This document shows, one piece after another, positions 11,842 through 23,290 of a stretch of DNA of 64,000 nt (positions are counted from its first letter, which is position 1; each line of letters starts with the position of its first letter). This stretch comes from Linanthus parryae. Taxonomy: Eukaryota > Streptophyta > Magnoliopsida > Ericales > Polemoniaceae. The DNA is taken from contig JALGPY010000033.1 of assembly GCA_023055425.1 (NCBI GenBank), positions 3,094,908 through 3,158,907 of the forward strand, in the 5' to 3' direction. Both the position numbers and the translations under genes were made by a program. The notes below the pieces were generated by a model. The model made no database searches and was not told where the DNA came from. It worked only from the letters and a program-made list of their open reading frames with translations.

Positions 11842-12018
11842 TCATTGGCTCAGCGAGGTAGCCATGTAGTTGGCGTTTACCACCATAATGGTTGCCTCTC
11901 CCCCAATCAGCTCTACCTCGGCATCCGAGACTGAAACGTTAGTGCAGGTGCCCTTGTGGTGCATAAGCATGATGGCCCTTCACCGGCTTATATTCTTTGA
12001 AGAATGCAACCAGGTCAA
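11842..12018 (-). pseudogene. Second exon of an XS-domain-like gene, frameshifted
   Basis: After a pyrimidine-rich stretch ending in TTGTAG (12019-12024, a plausible acceptor) the minus strand reads DLVAFFKEYKPVKGHHAYA then PQGHL. This resembles the XS-domain pattern ELLDYFSxYxxxKARHSYGPQGH. A stop follows (CAC TAA). One base out of frame, coding-like sequence continues as NVSVSDAEVELIGGEAT to a TGA at 11842, so a frameshift near 11935 is likely. XS domains occur in SGS3, IDN2 and FDM proteins, which act in plant small-RNA silencing and bind dsRNA. The assignment is from motif memory. Confidence 0.5.
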
Positions 12019-12156
12019 CTACAATTTAAGATGAGACATTTAATTGTCATAAAATTAAAAGAATTAGTCTATAAAAGGAACCATCACGGAGCAAGAAATA
12101 TCACAGATCTCTCGTTCATAATATGTCATGTGTGAATGATAAACAAAAATCTCCAC

Positions 12157-12432
12157 CTAGACATCAACCATTTTTTCCGAAGAAGTGTTCCTAATACAAA
12201 CCATTGGAGGCCAACCAATCTTATACTGCGACAGTGGTGGCAGACCTATCCATTCCTTAGGAGGTTCAACTTGGAGGCACAACTCTGCTAGCTTTACTTT
12301 AAGAGATTCTGCAAATTGTCGATGAGGAGTGATGTATTTTGGTGTAACTCTGGCGAGATCCAAAAGGGGCTTCAGCTCATAAATCTTACAACTGCCTTGA
12401 CCGGAACAAATCGAACACACTGGACACCTCAT
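12157..12432 (-). pseudogene. First recognisable exon of an XS-domain-like gene (zf-XS and XS start)
   Basis: The open frame begins MRCPVCSICSGQGSCKIYEL, continues LLDLARVTPKYITPHRQF and ends near IGWPPMVCIRNT. The CPxC start followed by a KxxELLxLAR-type helix resembles the zf-XS module. WPPMVxIxNT is the hallmark opening of the XS domain in SGS3-like proteins. The exon probably ends at SEKM before GTTGATG (about 12165). The next exon at 12018 carries the following XS block, in the right order and at intron-like spacing (about 150 bp). The remainder of an XS domain is not visible, so I regard this as a fragment or pseudogene. Confidence 0.55.
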
Positions 12433-12716
12433 TTTTTTTTAATATTAACCATTCACATGCGCCTTTTCCAATTCTCTGAAAAAATCAGCGATTTTGTTGG
12501 AAAACTTCTCGCCGGTATTGTCGCTGTTATCAGAATCCTTACTCGTCGGACATTCAAATTACAGTCGAGTGTAAGTCAACAGTTTATCTGAAAAATAGTA
12601 CTAATTTATAAGATATGATGTTTCGCGAGCAAGATTTAAACAATGAGAGAAAAAAAGGAAAAAGGCCTCAACAACCTTAAGAAGGATAGGAAAATAGGAT
12701 CAGGCATTGAACGTTG

Positions 12717-14162
12717 TGTAATGCAGGTCTAAAACAGGATCAATATACTCTAGAAGGGCGGGGGATGAATAGAGTATGCAAAACTTTGCTAAAATTGAAC
12801 TTTTGAAACTTTGACACAGAAAAAAGATGGGATCTCAAAGCTTTGGACAAGTATAATTAAGTTTTAGATTGTTGAAAACTATCATGATCTTTAAAGCTTT
12901 AAAGCAGGAAATTCCCCAAAGCTTTGGAGCTTCTCTTGTGTTGTGCAGTTTGTGAAAAGAATGAAATGTAAAACTATAAAAAATATGAACACAATGTTTT
13001 TACAAATTTCAGCTAGCAATGGGTCTACTCTTCTCCCGAGGGATACTTTCCCTCCAAGATTTGAGGAACTTCTTATTAATCATAGACTTAGCCCTAGAAC
13101 TCAAGCCTAAGTGAACTCCCTTACACCTATTCAGCTACAATATGATGAAACAATAAGAACCTCTTGTTTTTCACTTGAAAAACTAACTTACTAAAGTTAA
13201 TGAGGTATATAATTCAAATGAAATACACAGATAAAGAACAATACAGAAGAACACAGAAATAGAATATGTAGTGATGCTCAGATGTGTTCTTCAGAGTCCT
13301 GGATTGGTTTATCTTCTGCAAAGTTGAATCTTCAACCTAATTGAATTGATGAAGAGTTTATTGATGATTTCCCACGAATATTCTCTCTTCATTTTCTCTG
13401 TTGATCACTCTCACCTCCTGGTTGAAATTCAAATCAAGTATTTAAAAAACTTGTGGTAACAACCTGAGAGATTTTAGGAACAAATTTCCTACAAATCCTC
13501 AACCCCTAACAACTTCTTTTAACAACTATCTTTGAATAGCTAATTTAATTTTGTTAGTCAAGTTTGACGAACGACTAGTCCTGAAAAACTTGAACACAAG
13601 ATCAATCAAAATCCAGACATAATAGCATAAATATAATGTCCTGTTTGGCAGACTATTTAAACCAACATGCATAGCTGTATTCTGAGTGTAATCAACAAAT
13701 AACTATAACAAAATATTAATCAATATTAAGACAAGAACCTAGAATAATTCAATGATCAATCATAAAACTTGATGTAACATCCTGCAATAAGAATCTGTTA
13801 GCCACAAGTTTAAGGAAAATCCAAAGCTTTGCTCTTTGGCCACCCTCAATGCTTTGGCCAACAATAAGTGATCCTTAAGACATTTCAACCTGCATACTTA
13901 TCTAATATTATTAGCACAATATAGAAGGTCAAGAATATTTTAAAGAGACATCATATATGATTATAAACATCATTCAAACCAATGCGAAGCTTGCAACAAA
14001 GAAACTGTCAATCAAATATGCAGCAAGTTTATTAGCAATCTTGAACTTCAAAGTTTCAGAGCTTTGAACCTGTTACTAAAGCAAATATGTCTTTGATCAT
14101 CTTCATAGTGAAACTCATCCTGAGTTTATACACCTTATTGATTCAAAGGGATTGAATTAACA
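12717..14162 (-). repeat. 3' LTR of element B
   Basis: The minus strand starts TGTTAATTCAATCCC right after GGGGGAGAT (14163-14171) and ends near GACCTGCATTACA at 12717; the left edge is uncertain by a few bases. It is about 1,446 bp. A truncated homologue lies at 30533-31714. It contains CTAGAAGGGCGGGGG near the end and palindromes such as CCAAAGCTTTGG at 12916-12927. Confidence 0.78.
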
Positions 14163-15500
14163 ATCTCCCCCTTGATGAAAGGAAAAAGAAATGTTCGCCC
14201 TGTAAGCTACCCTTCAACTTGATAGCAATTAAAATCTAGAAGATAGACATAAAATAACCAACAATATAACTCAAACACTTAACACATAGAAATTAGAACT
14301 AGCCAAATACTGAACTAACTGAAATAAAATAAATCCTACAATATTCAGAACTTTTATAAAACCACCTGAAACTGAAACTACAGCAGAGTACATATATCCT
14401 CTCCCCCTTTTTGACTTTCATCAAAAAAAGTTGTAGGAATGTAGGACCTTGTTCAGAGTTTTGAAAAGAAAATAAAAACTTAAACAAGTTTAAAAGGATT
14501 CAAAGGCTTTAAGAAAGAATAAAGAAATAGATAGAAGGAAGGGGTTAAAGGCTTTGAAACACAAGCTTCTGAATCATCATCCTTATGGGCTTTCTTCTTC
14601 ACACTTGTGGATTTGCTCTTTCCCTTGAAATTGTTTAGCTTTTTCTTGTTCATCATCAGTTTATTTTTCTTCCTGTTCTTCCTCTGCATCCTCTGCTTCC
14701 TCAGCTTCCTTAGCTACCTAAACATCCTCATCACGTGATCCTTCTACATAACCAGCAACCTCTTTGTTACCAGCATCTACAACAATAGTAGATTAATAGA
14801 CATTGGCCTTATTTCGAGCATCTTCACCAGCTTCATCTTCACTTTGTTCAAGCAAGTCGTTTGAAGTACGCAAAACTGGCACTTTTTTCCCTTCTTCATC
14901 TTCTTCTTCTTCTTGACCGCATCTCCAATAACCATATTAGAATCTATTATTATCAGCATCATCAGCATCCCCACTCTCAGCAGATGGTACCATCTCCAGA
15001 TTTAAACCATTGATGATCAAGTCTAGCTTTTCTTCCACTGAAGATTTAAACATACCAACCTCTTGTACAAATCAAACTGACTCTGTCTAAGATCCTCTAT
15101 TCCATCTTCTAGAAAGTCTAGCTTGTTTAAGATCTAGGCAAAATCCAGATTGATTGAAGCTTTAGGAGTGGTTGCTTCTTTAGGTTTGATAAAACCCTTC
15201 TCCTTAAGCTCTGCAGCAGACAATTCAGAGTAAAATTTCCAACTCCCTTTCTCAGTCTAAACTAATCCAATACTTTGGAGAGAAGCTTCATCAAACAAAA
15301 CAAAACCACTGCTTATCTTCTCTTCATCCTTCACAGGAACCTCAAAAGGCTTAAATAAAAGTGGCAACATGTTTGCATAGGGTAGGGAATGGTTTCTGGT
15401 CTAAGTACCACAATATACCATATGCTCCATCACAAAACTAGGCAAGTCAAATTCAAAGCCTTGACATATCAGTAACATCAGTATGAACGCCCTATCATCT
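14163..15500 (-). pseudogene. 3' UTR with polypurine tracts, and extra ORF of B (N-terminus missing)
   Basis: Two tracts, GATGAAAGG...GGGGGAGATTG (14163-14180) and GAAAGTCAAAAAGGGGGAG (about 14402-14422), flank the UTR. Upstream on the minus strand are decayed pieces of the extra ORF: CQGFEFDLPSFVMEHMVYC, SLPYANMLPLLFKPFEVPV and SGFVLFDEASLQSIGLV. These are clear counterparts of the D copy (for example MEHMIYC and FEVPVKGEEK). The first two thirds of the ORF are missing and stops are frequent. Confidence 0.68.
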
Positions 15501-16250
15501 CAAATTCACTGCACATTAAACTATAAAACTCTTTTGACAGAGCATCATTAGTGGCACCAAATAATATATCATCAACATAAATATGTACTACTAGGATGTC
15601 TTTTTCATGTGTCTTAATAAAAATAGTTTTGTCAACAAGGCTTCTATTAAAATTATTTTCAAGTAAATACTTTGAAAGTCTATCATACCAAGTTCTTGGA
15701 GCTTGCTTGAGGCCATAGAGAGCTTTGTCTAGTTTTTAAACATGATCAGGGAAATTTTCATCTTCAAAATCAAGAGGTTGTTCAAGATTTACTTCATCTT
15801 GTAAATAACCATTTAAGAAAGCACATTTGACATCCATTTGAAAAAGCTTTATGTGTTTATGAGATGCTAATGCAAGAAGTATTCTAATAGCTTCTAACCT
15901 GGCAACGTGAGCAACTGTCTCCTCATAATCAAACCTTCTTCTTGATTATACCCCTGTGCCACAAGTCTGGCTTTGTTTTTGACTGTCTTACCATTTTCAT
16001 TAAGTTTTTTTCTGAACACCCATCTCATTCCAATGACAGACGGATTCTTTGGCCTAGGAACCAAATTCCATACTTTGTTCCTTTAAAATTCATTGAGCTC
16101 TCTCTGCATTGCGATGATCCAACCTGCATTTGTAAGTCCTCCTTTTCATTCTTAGGTTCTACAAGTGATACAAAGGCATTAAAGGCAAACAAGTTCTTTA
16201 ACAGTCCTCTAGTCTAAATACCAGTAGTTGGATCTGAGATGATAACTGGA
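15501..16250 (-). pseudogene. Reverse transcriptase of element B, truncated after YVDD
   Basis: The minus strand reads NKVWNLVPRPKNPSVIGMRW, VAQGYNQEEG (frameshift), HVARLEAIRILLALASHK, KLFQMDVKCAFLNGYLQDEV, ALYGLKQAPRTWYDRLS and VVHIYVDDILFGATND. The catalytic YVDD box (about 15555-15566) and MDVKCAFLNG are intact here, unlike in A and C. The sequence ends at MCSEFEM and is fused to extra-ORF sequence, so the RT C-terminus and all of RNase H are absent. Confidence 0.87.
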
Positions 16251-17345
16251 ATATCTGATAAGTATTTGAATCATTTCCTTGGTGTCGAGGGTTCTAGTTC
16301 TCCAATAATCTTTTCAAAAATTTGATAACTTGAAAAATTAATTGGAGCACATTGTGTTCTGTGAGATTCAGTGTCAAAGATATGAGAATTTTGTTCAGGA
16401 GGTTTGTTCAAAGCTTTTAGATTCTCATGGCTGTTCCTGCAAGTTAGTTTTGCTGCTTTTCTCCTTCTCAATATCATCATCTGCCTCATACTTGTTATGA
16501 TTGAGATCTTTAAAACATTCACTCAAGAAACCATCATCTTTTTCATCAAAAATCGCGTGAATGCTCTCTTCCACAACCTTGGTTCGTTATTGAAAACTCT
16601 ATATGCTTTGCTAGATAAAGATTATCCAAGAAATATACCTTCATCACTTCTAGCATGAAATTTACCAAAATTATCCTCGTCATTATTAGGCACATAACAA
16701 GTACAACCAAAAGGCTTAAAATAAGAAACCATTGGATTTCTGCCCTTGAAAATTTCATATGGAGTCTTCTTCAAAATATGCCTAATCAAGCATCTATTAA
16801 GAACATAATTGGCAGTGTTACAACTTTTTCCCATAAATATTTTGGCAAATTATTTTCAAGAAGCATGGTTTCAGACTTATCTTCAAGTTTTCTATTCTTT
16901 CTCTCAACTACTGCACTCTGCTAAGGACTCATAGGTGCAAAAAAGTTGTTTGAGATGCCATGCTGTGCCAAAATAAAAAAAACTCAATAAATAAAACTCA
17001 AGCTGATCAAATTCTCTACCAAGATCACTTCTAACAGATGCAACAGTCACATTTTTTTACAAAGCTTTGAGAATTCATGTAGTGCTTCAGATTTTACTCT
17101 AATAAACATAACCCAAGTAAATCTAGAGAAATCATCTACCACAACATGCATATACCTTTCACCTTTAGGATTTTGGACTCTCATAAGACCAATTAAGTCC
17201 ATGTGGAGAATCTCTAAGGGTCTAGTAGTACATATAAAGTTCTTTGGCTTGAATGAGCATTTTGATTGTTTACCATGAGTACATGACTTGCATATCTCAT
17301 CATCTATAAACTTCATGGCTGGTAATCCTCTAAAAAAGTTCTTTT
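16251..17345 (-). pseudogene. Integrase and linker of element B
   Basis: The zinc region is damaged on the His side (LCIEN in place of LWHRKLGH) but keeps ICKSCTHGKQ. The core shows ILHMDLIGLMRV (first acidic residue kept), DDFSRFTWVMFI, the second acidic motif at about 17030-17045, and AVVERKNRKLED (catalytic Glu kept). The C-terminal block includes CLIRHILKKTPYEIFKGRNP and EGIFLG. A frameshift separates overlapping pieces at 16622-16834 and 16546-16758. The linker toward RT spans 16271-16522. Confidence 0.84.
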
Positions 17346-17898
17346 GAGATAAGCTTGTTCATTGTATGCTTGATTATATGCCCTAGTTTTCTATGCAAAG
17401 CATAGAATCTTCCTTAAAAGCTTTGATGCACTTCAGACTTCCTATTGCAACTTTGTTAGTATACATAGCATAAACATTGTATGACCTTGGAGCAGTGAGT
17501 ATGCAATTTCCAGATTTCTCATCTTGCACCACACATTTCTCCTTGTCCAAAATAACTTTATTACCCATATCACATAATTGAGAGATACTAAGCAAGTTAT
17601 ATTTCAAACCATCTACAAGATAAATATCAGAAATAGAATTTGTAGATTCATTACCAATACAACCTATACAAATGATGTTGCATTTTGCCTTGTCACCAAG
17701 TGTGATTGTTCCTCCAGAATACTCTTTAAGTTATGTAAATAGAGACTTCTTTCCACTCATATCCTTGAGCAACCACTATCCAAAAACCATTTATGATCCT
17801 TAGCCTTCGTGACAGCCTGCAAAAAATCAATCAATGCCTCAACAGGATATTATACCAAGTGTAGAATTTGGAATCATATTCAGAATCAACCATGTTAG
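17346..17898 (-). pseudogene. Protease site and GAG-pre-integrase of element B
   Basis: The protease site reads WFLDSGCSRIMSGKKS, with the Asp-Ser-Gly intact, at about 17750-17795. GAG-pre-integrase follows (DGLKYNLLSISQLCDMGNKV, EKCVVQDEKSGNCILTAPR). Nonsense and frameshift changes are present. The gag linker upstream is cut at 17894-17898 by the solo LTR and resumes at 19321. Confidence 0.82.
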
Positions 17899-19320
17899 TG
17901 TAGGCTCTTGATAACGGATGCGCATCGGAATAAACAAAATAAATCCGTTCAAGACCCTCCAAGGATCACAAGTCTAGACATCATAACGTTTGTAAGGGTT
18001 TGAGCATCAAAGTACCTTGTTTGTCTCCTTGGATGACTTCAAACGCAATGTTCTGTTCATGTCTCTGTAGTAGTCCACTCCTAGGATTTTCTCCGGATCC
18101 TCCACGTCTTTGTGCTAATTAGGGATGATGGAGCAAGAATAATATCACGCAAAACGAGGACCAAGAGATGGCCGCGCCTCTCTTGGTGACCGACGGGTAG
18201 GGGGACGACACTAGGGGGTTTGACCCTCTAGTGTTGTTCACTCTCCTTGCTTTGTTCTCTCCTTGTGTTAAAACAATTATGACAACCCTTTAGAAAATAA
18301 GCTAGGAGTGTCCTTTATATAGTCCAAACACTTCTTGTTAACTACATATTAGCCCCTATCCTAATCCTGTCCATACACGGATTAGTCCAACTTGCATATT
18401 AGCACTACTAAGTTTGCATGTAGTTGCGTATTGATCGTCCTATTTAAATTAATCATATCAATTAATTCCCACGTACGAACTAATCCATTGGGAGTTTGAC
18501 CCCATAGGTTTCTACTTCGTTGGTAGTAACAATTACTAACACGGAGCGATGTCTAGAAACACATTTATGGCACCCAAGAAATAAAAATAGTCATTCCACA
18601 AACCTTGTGATCAACGTTATCGCATTGTACTATCCCTTAAGCTCCTTATTCGGATCAGACACGAGACATACAAGTCACACTCGTATATCCAATCCATAGT
18701 TTTCTCGATCCTGGGAATAGTCTTATCCATGCCGATAACATTAATATCCTATATTGATTTATCTGATTCTAGCCAGACATTCTATAAGCACTACCCCTCG
18801 AGTGGCCGCGGATATTTTCTCCAGTTGTGTGGGAGTGAAAAATCCTATCTATATCACTGCCATCTCTAAGCTTGCTTCCTATTATGTCCGATTAGCGCCT
18901 TTATTGCTACCTAGTCACGATGTAGTGTTTGACGCTACCCAAACACAGTACTCCACAACTTGAGGATCTAGTGACTTCAATTCTAAGGACCACAATACCA
19001 TTGTCACTACGAGAAGCACTTGTGAGTTTACATAACTTGTATGTAGCCTTCTCGTTGTGGGTCAATCCAGTATTCCATTACCACCAATGCACACCCATGT
19101 GTTGGATCGTGATATCTCCATATCAATCCATCCCCATATTAGTCTATAGTTGATCGTCCTGTTAATCAATATAATGGGCTAGGGATATTTAAGATAAAGC
19201 ACAGACTTTAATCTAAGGACTTCAGTATATTAAATATCTCCATAAATAACACGATAAATATTCTAGCGAAAGATAATGTTTATACCAAATAATATTGCCT
19301 CTAGGGCATCTATTCCAACA
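17899..19320 (-). repeat. Solo LTR with 5-bp TSD GTTAG inside element B
   Basis: The sequence TGTAGGCTCTTG ... CTATTCCAACA (1,422 bp) is flanked on both sides by GTTAG (17894-17898 and 19321-19325). Removing it and one TSD restores the gag reading seen in element A around ATGTTGGGTGGTC. Orientation is minus, because at 61591-61606 the homologous end abuts a Met-tRNA primer site. No internal retrotransposon sequence remains, so it arose by LTR-LTR recombination. Related pieces are at 20053-20567, 60495-60650 and 61606-63123. Confidence 0.92.
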
Positions 19321-20052
19321 GTTAGGTGGTCTGATTCCTTTATGGATATTTGTTCCTCATTATGTGAGGTTCTGTCCTTCTAAAGGGAAAAGTTAGCTTC
19401 ACATGACCAAGTTTTCCAAAGTAGAAACATTTGGGAGAATGTCTGTTTCCTGCTTTCCCAAAGGTGGTTTAGTTTTTCTATGGAAAATTTGGATTATAAC
19501 CAATTCCACTTTTTTATACAGAATGCAGACTTCCTCTAAGCATGAGATTGAGGTTATGCTCAGAGCATGCACCTCTTAATAAAAATTTCATTGATTCTTG
19601 AAGTTTCCCAGTCAATGAAGTGTTTTGTTGTTTTAAAACATCAAATCAACAAAATTATCACTTAAAAGTGTATTTTCATCTACAAATTCCTTGACCTGTT
19701 CCTTCAAGGCTTTGAACCTGCTATCCAAAGCTTTGAAGTCACTGTAAGTTTTTGACTGAGATACTTTAAGAGGTTTGTTGAGAAAAACAAACTCTAAGTT
19801 TTCCTTTTCCATCTTATGAACATTCATCATAAAAGTTTCAATCTCATTTATATAACTTTCCTCATTTAGAAATATGATTTTAAGGATTTCTAATAAGACA
19901 TCAGAAGGGCTAGCAAGTAAATTTTGAACCATATCGTCAATTTGTTTGTCTGAGCCATTTCCTTATTCATGCTTAGCCATCAGAAAAAGATTGGACTTTT
20001 CTTCATATGAGTCTAAATCACTTAATGAATCAGAATCACTCCATGAGGAAAC
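19321..20052 (-). pseudogene. gag C-terminal part of element B
   Basis: The second zinc knuckle has lost Cys residues: CFYFGKLGHVKLTF is read where A has CHYCNKIGHVKMTC. Upstream on the minus strand is the coiled-coil region containing FKALDSRFKALKEQVKE, the same FKAL repeat as in A. The gag is cut at 20052 where a TGTTGGAATT LTR begins; GAAAC at 20048-20052 may be that insertion's TSD, but the partner is not visible. Confidence 0.78.
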
Positions 20053-20567
20053 TGTTGGAATTGTTCCCTAGAGGTAGTCAATTTATTGTGAAAAATATAT
20101 GGATTTAGGATTCATTATGTTATCAATATGGAGATATTTTAACATGAATGAAATCCTAAGAATATAAGTGTTACATTATTAAGAATCCCTATTACATTAT
20201 AATGATTAACGGGACAATCATCTATAGACTAGTATAGGGTTTGATTGATATGAGCATATCACGATCCAACACATGGTTATGCATTAGGGGTAATGGCATA
20301 CTGGATAGGCCCTTCTCTGAGAAGGCTACATACAAGTTATGTAAAGTCACAAGTACTTCCTGTGGTGAAAATGGTATTGTCATCCTTAGACTTGAAGTCA
20401 CTAAATCTTCTAGTTGTGGAATATTGTATTTAGGTAGCGTCAAACGCTACACCATGACTGGGTAGTCATAAAGGCGCGTTTCAGACATAATAGGAAGCAA
20501 GCTTAGATATCGTAGTGATGTAGATAGAATTTGTCCCTCCCACATAACGAATGAAAATACCTAGGCC
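20053..20567 (+). repeat. 5' part of a plus-strand LTR, solo-LTR family
   Basis: It begins TGTTGGAATTGTTCCCTAG and matches the reverse complement of the right part of the solo LTR, including the CTGAGAAGGCTACATACAAG and GTCAAACGCTACACC blocks. Homology breaks off after CTCCCACATAACG ... near 20560-20567. The U5 half and PBS are missing. Confidence 0.78.
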
Positions 20568-21240
20568 ACCCTACGGGACCGCCCCTCCTTCCTTTCTGCC
20601 CAAGCTGAGTTCGGCCATGGGTCCGAGGCAGCCCTAGCCGTTTGGGCTAGGGGCCGACCGGCCCAAGGCCATTGGGAGATCCATTAAGGGGGTCGGCCAA
20701 GCATTGGTGGCCCCCTTTTGGACCGTTTTGACCCTTGTAATCCTAAAATCAACTAAAAATGACTAAGTGCGTTAAAAATTGGTTGTAACTGTTTATGTGC
20801 AATTCATATGGTGAATGTGTATGGCGTTAGATGTGGTTTTTTGTGAATGTTTAATTTTTGTGGTTTGTTTACGGCTTGCGAGCTAATCAATTTGATGTAA
20901 TAATTAATTAGGGTTTACGGCCTGCGAGCCGGTATTTTTTTCTCAACTTGTGAGATTTATTTTATTTAGTATAAATGTTAGCTAGTAGTAGATAAAATAG
21001 ATGATAGCCAAGATTGAAGAAAAGAAGCCCAAAAATTAAAGAAGCCACAACACAGAGCACGGAGCATTCAACAAGGCTATGAAGGATGGACCAAGAGATG
21101 GAGGCACATGGACATGATTTTTCTATTCTAGGGTTCATAGATATTCTCATTGGCTATGGAATATCTTAGTCTAGGAGGCCATATCAATATCGCGCTAATT
21201 TCTATTTTGTGGATGTTTACATTATTGTCTTCTTATTGTT
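20568..21240 (+). repeat. Retrotransposon leader, inverted copy of 60651-61300
   Basis: The GC-rich start (GGGACCGCCCCTCCTTCC) is followed by GGCCGACCGGCCCAAGG, then an AT-rich part with the repeated motif ACGGCTTGCGAGC / ACGGCCTGCGAGCC, and ends near TTCTATTTTGTGGATGTTTAC. The same sequence in reverse orientation lies at 60651-61300, next to a primer-binding site, so it is the 5' leader of the solo-LTR family. Here the PBS and U5 have been deleted between it and the LTR piece. Confidence 0.75.
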
Positions 21241-22099
21241 GGTGTATGGATGATGCATGAAATTGGATAATAAGATAAATAAACAACCCGGATCTTTTAT
21301 TTGGAGTTTTTCCCATCTCAAATATGTAGATCAGTTGATATAGATCAAAAAAATAATTAAAATTTAAAGGAAAATCCCTCAATTCAAATATTGAATTTTT
21401 GCCTTCTCGTTATTTAAACACTCTTCATGAGCATAATTATCAAGCTCGTGCGTGCCAAAGCAGGGCGACTTGGTTTGTCATGATTTTATTGCAATGGCAC
21501 AAGCAAGTAAATTGCAACTGTTTAGGTAAGAGGTTGGACGCAACTGGGTGATTTTAATGAGATTAAAAGCCTAGAGGCAACCAATTGGGATTATCCATGG
21601 GATGGATAAATAATGAGTTATTTTCTTAATTGAACCAAGAGTTGCATGGGATGCAATTTGAATCGTTCCTACCTAAATAACTAATTTTGGGTGACTTGCC
21701 AAAGCAAGCTCAAAATAAGTAAAATATGGATCTTTGCCCACTACAAAATATGATGTTATTTTATGCATTAATATGGAGGGTTATCAATCCGTAGAAAAAT
21801 AGTGGGAGCTATGTTTAATAATTTAAGTCCTTATTAAATATAGTACAACGTCACATTACTTTGCATAATCCTATTGTGTTGAATACCCGTGACATTTTTA
21901 AAACGAAACACGACTTTATGCCCATTAGATGGACAAGCTATCTGAAATCTATTTTCTAGATTGGTATAAAATTGAGAACTGTTCTCAAGCAAAAGAAAAA
22001 TTGTTGTACATCGTAGAACATAAAGTTCTCTTCCCACCGACTACAAAAACACACTAAATTTTAATGGAAGGAACATAAAAAAATGGTTCTTTGGATGTG
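21241..22099. other. AT-rich non-coding stretch
   Basis: No conserved protein motif or LTR end was found. There is a loosely repeated TGCCAAAGCA(G/A)G motif (about 21455 and 21699), which may belong to the leader or gag 5' end of the same copia element. The left border of element D is somewhere before 22110. Confidence 0.4.
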
Positions 22100-22848
22100 A
22101 CTTGCCTCATGTTAGCTGCCATGAACTCTAAGCTTTGGAAGCAAGATGAGAACGTGGAGGCGTATGATATGATCAAAAGGAATATAGAGGTATGATAGGA
22201 TCTCTTTTGTATTTAAGCTAGTAGACCTGATATTATGTTCAGTGTTTGCATGTGTGCAAGATTTCAGGAAGATCCTAAGGAAAGTCATTTAACTGCTGTC
22301 AAAATAATTTTTAGATATTTGAATGGAACCAAAGACTTGGGGCTTTGGTATCGAAGGAGATCTAATTTTATATTGAGTGGATATTCATATGCAGATTTTG
22401 CAGGATATAAAGTAGATAGGAAGAGTACTTTTGGATGTTGCCAATTTCTTTGATCTTCATGATCAGTTGGCATTCTAAGAAGCAAAATTATGTAGCATTA
22501 TCAACTGCAGAAGTTGAATACATTGCAACTGGAGCATGTTGTTCACAAGTGTTGTGGATTACCCAACAACTTAGAGATCTTGGCTATAATTTCAAAAATG
22601 TGCCCATTCATTGTGACAACACAACTACTATTTCAATCTCTAAGAATCCAGTACAACACTCAAGAACCAAGCATATAGATGTGAGACATCACTTTCTTAG
22701 AGATCATGCAGAACAAGGTGATGTTGTTCTATCTTTTATTTCAACTTCTATGTAGATTGCTGATATTTTCACTAAATCTCTGCCATATGATAGGTTTTCA
22801 TCCCTAAGGCTTGAAGTGGGTATGTTAAACAAGGATGCATTAGTTTAG
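22100..22848 (+). pseudogene. RT C-terminus and RNase H of element D
   Basis: A degenerate RT tail (22110-22240) is followed by FSVCMCARFQEDPKESHL, FRYLNGTKDLGLWY and the RNase H blocks KQNYVALSTAEVEYIA, HCDNTTTISISKNPVQHSR and TKHIDVRHHFLRD. One stop (TAG, about 22753) splits the end IADIFTKSLPYDRFSSLRLE. The TAG at 22846-22848 overlaps the purine tract GGGGGAG. One frameshift lies near 22440. Confidence 0.85.
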
Positions 22849-22860
22849 GGGGAGTATTAG

Positions 22861-23290
22861 TACTTGTGTTTATGTGTTGAAATCTCAAAGCCTTGAGATT
22901 ATACTTTCCAAAGCCTTGAAAGTATATTTCAAATCTTTGAAAGTTCTAAGACTGCAGAAAATCTCAAGGCCTTGAGATTGTTCTCCAAGGTCTTAAAACA
23001 TCTGTAATTTTTTTTAAAAAGATGGATCATCAAATCTTATATATTATCTCTTTAGATAATTGTGTAATATTTGAATTACTCAGAGAATTCTCTAAAATAT
23101 CAAATAATATTTTTAAAGATTCGATTTGCATGTTGATTTCAGTAGAGTCCTATTATAACTCATCCTTTCAACCTACTTAAGCTGAAATTCAAGGGCTTAT
23201 TCTTCTTCAATCTCTCTCTACTCTCTACGTCTCTCTGCTCTCTCTCTATTTCTCTCAATCTCATTCTTCTCTCAAAACCCTGAACCCACA
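22861..23290 (+). other. Spacer with AAGGCCTT palindromes
   Basis: This is untranslated DNA between RNase H and the extra ORF. It has a perfect 18-bp palindrome ATCTCAAGGCCTTGAGAT at 22961-22978, near variants at about 22905-22920, and a CT-rich stretch (CTCTCTCTACTCTCTACG) just before the ORF that may be a leader for it. Confidence 0.6.

Larger units (their letters stand above)
12717..20052 (-). mobile_element. Element B: second Sirevirus-like subfamily, interrupted by a solo LTR
   Basis: On the minus strand the order is gag (truncated at its 5' end by the LTR at 20053), [solo LTR 17899-19320], protease, GAG-pre-integrase, integrase, RT, extra ORF, polypurine tracts and 3' LTR. The plan matches element A, but the LTR differs strongly and carries CAAAGCTTTG palindromes in place of AAGGCCTT. 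RNase H, the start of the extra ORF and the first polypurine tract are deleted: RT is fused to the extra ORF near 15500. The 5' LTR and gag start are missing. Confidence 0.85.

Noticed and set aside
18754..19153. Open frames within the solo LTR
   Set aside because: Non-coding LTR sequence; the same region is disrupted in the related LTRs.
22961..22978. Perfect palindrome considered as a hairpin terminator or miRNA stem
   Set aside because: It has no loop and belongs to a dispersed motif family in these elements.
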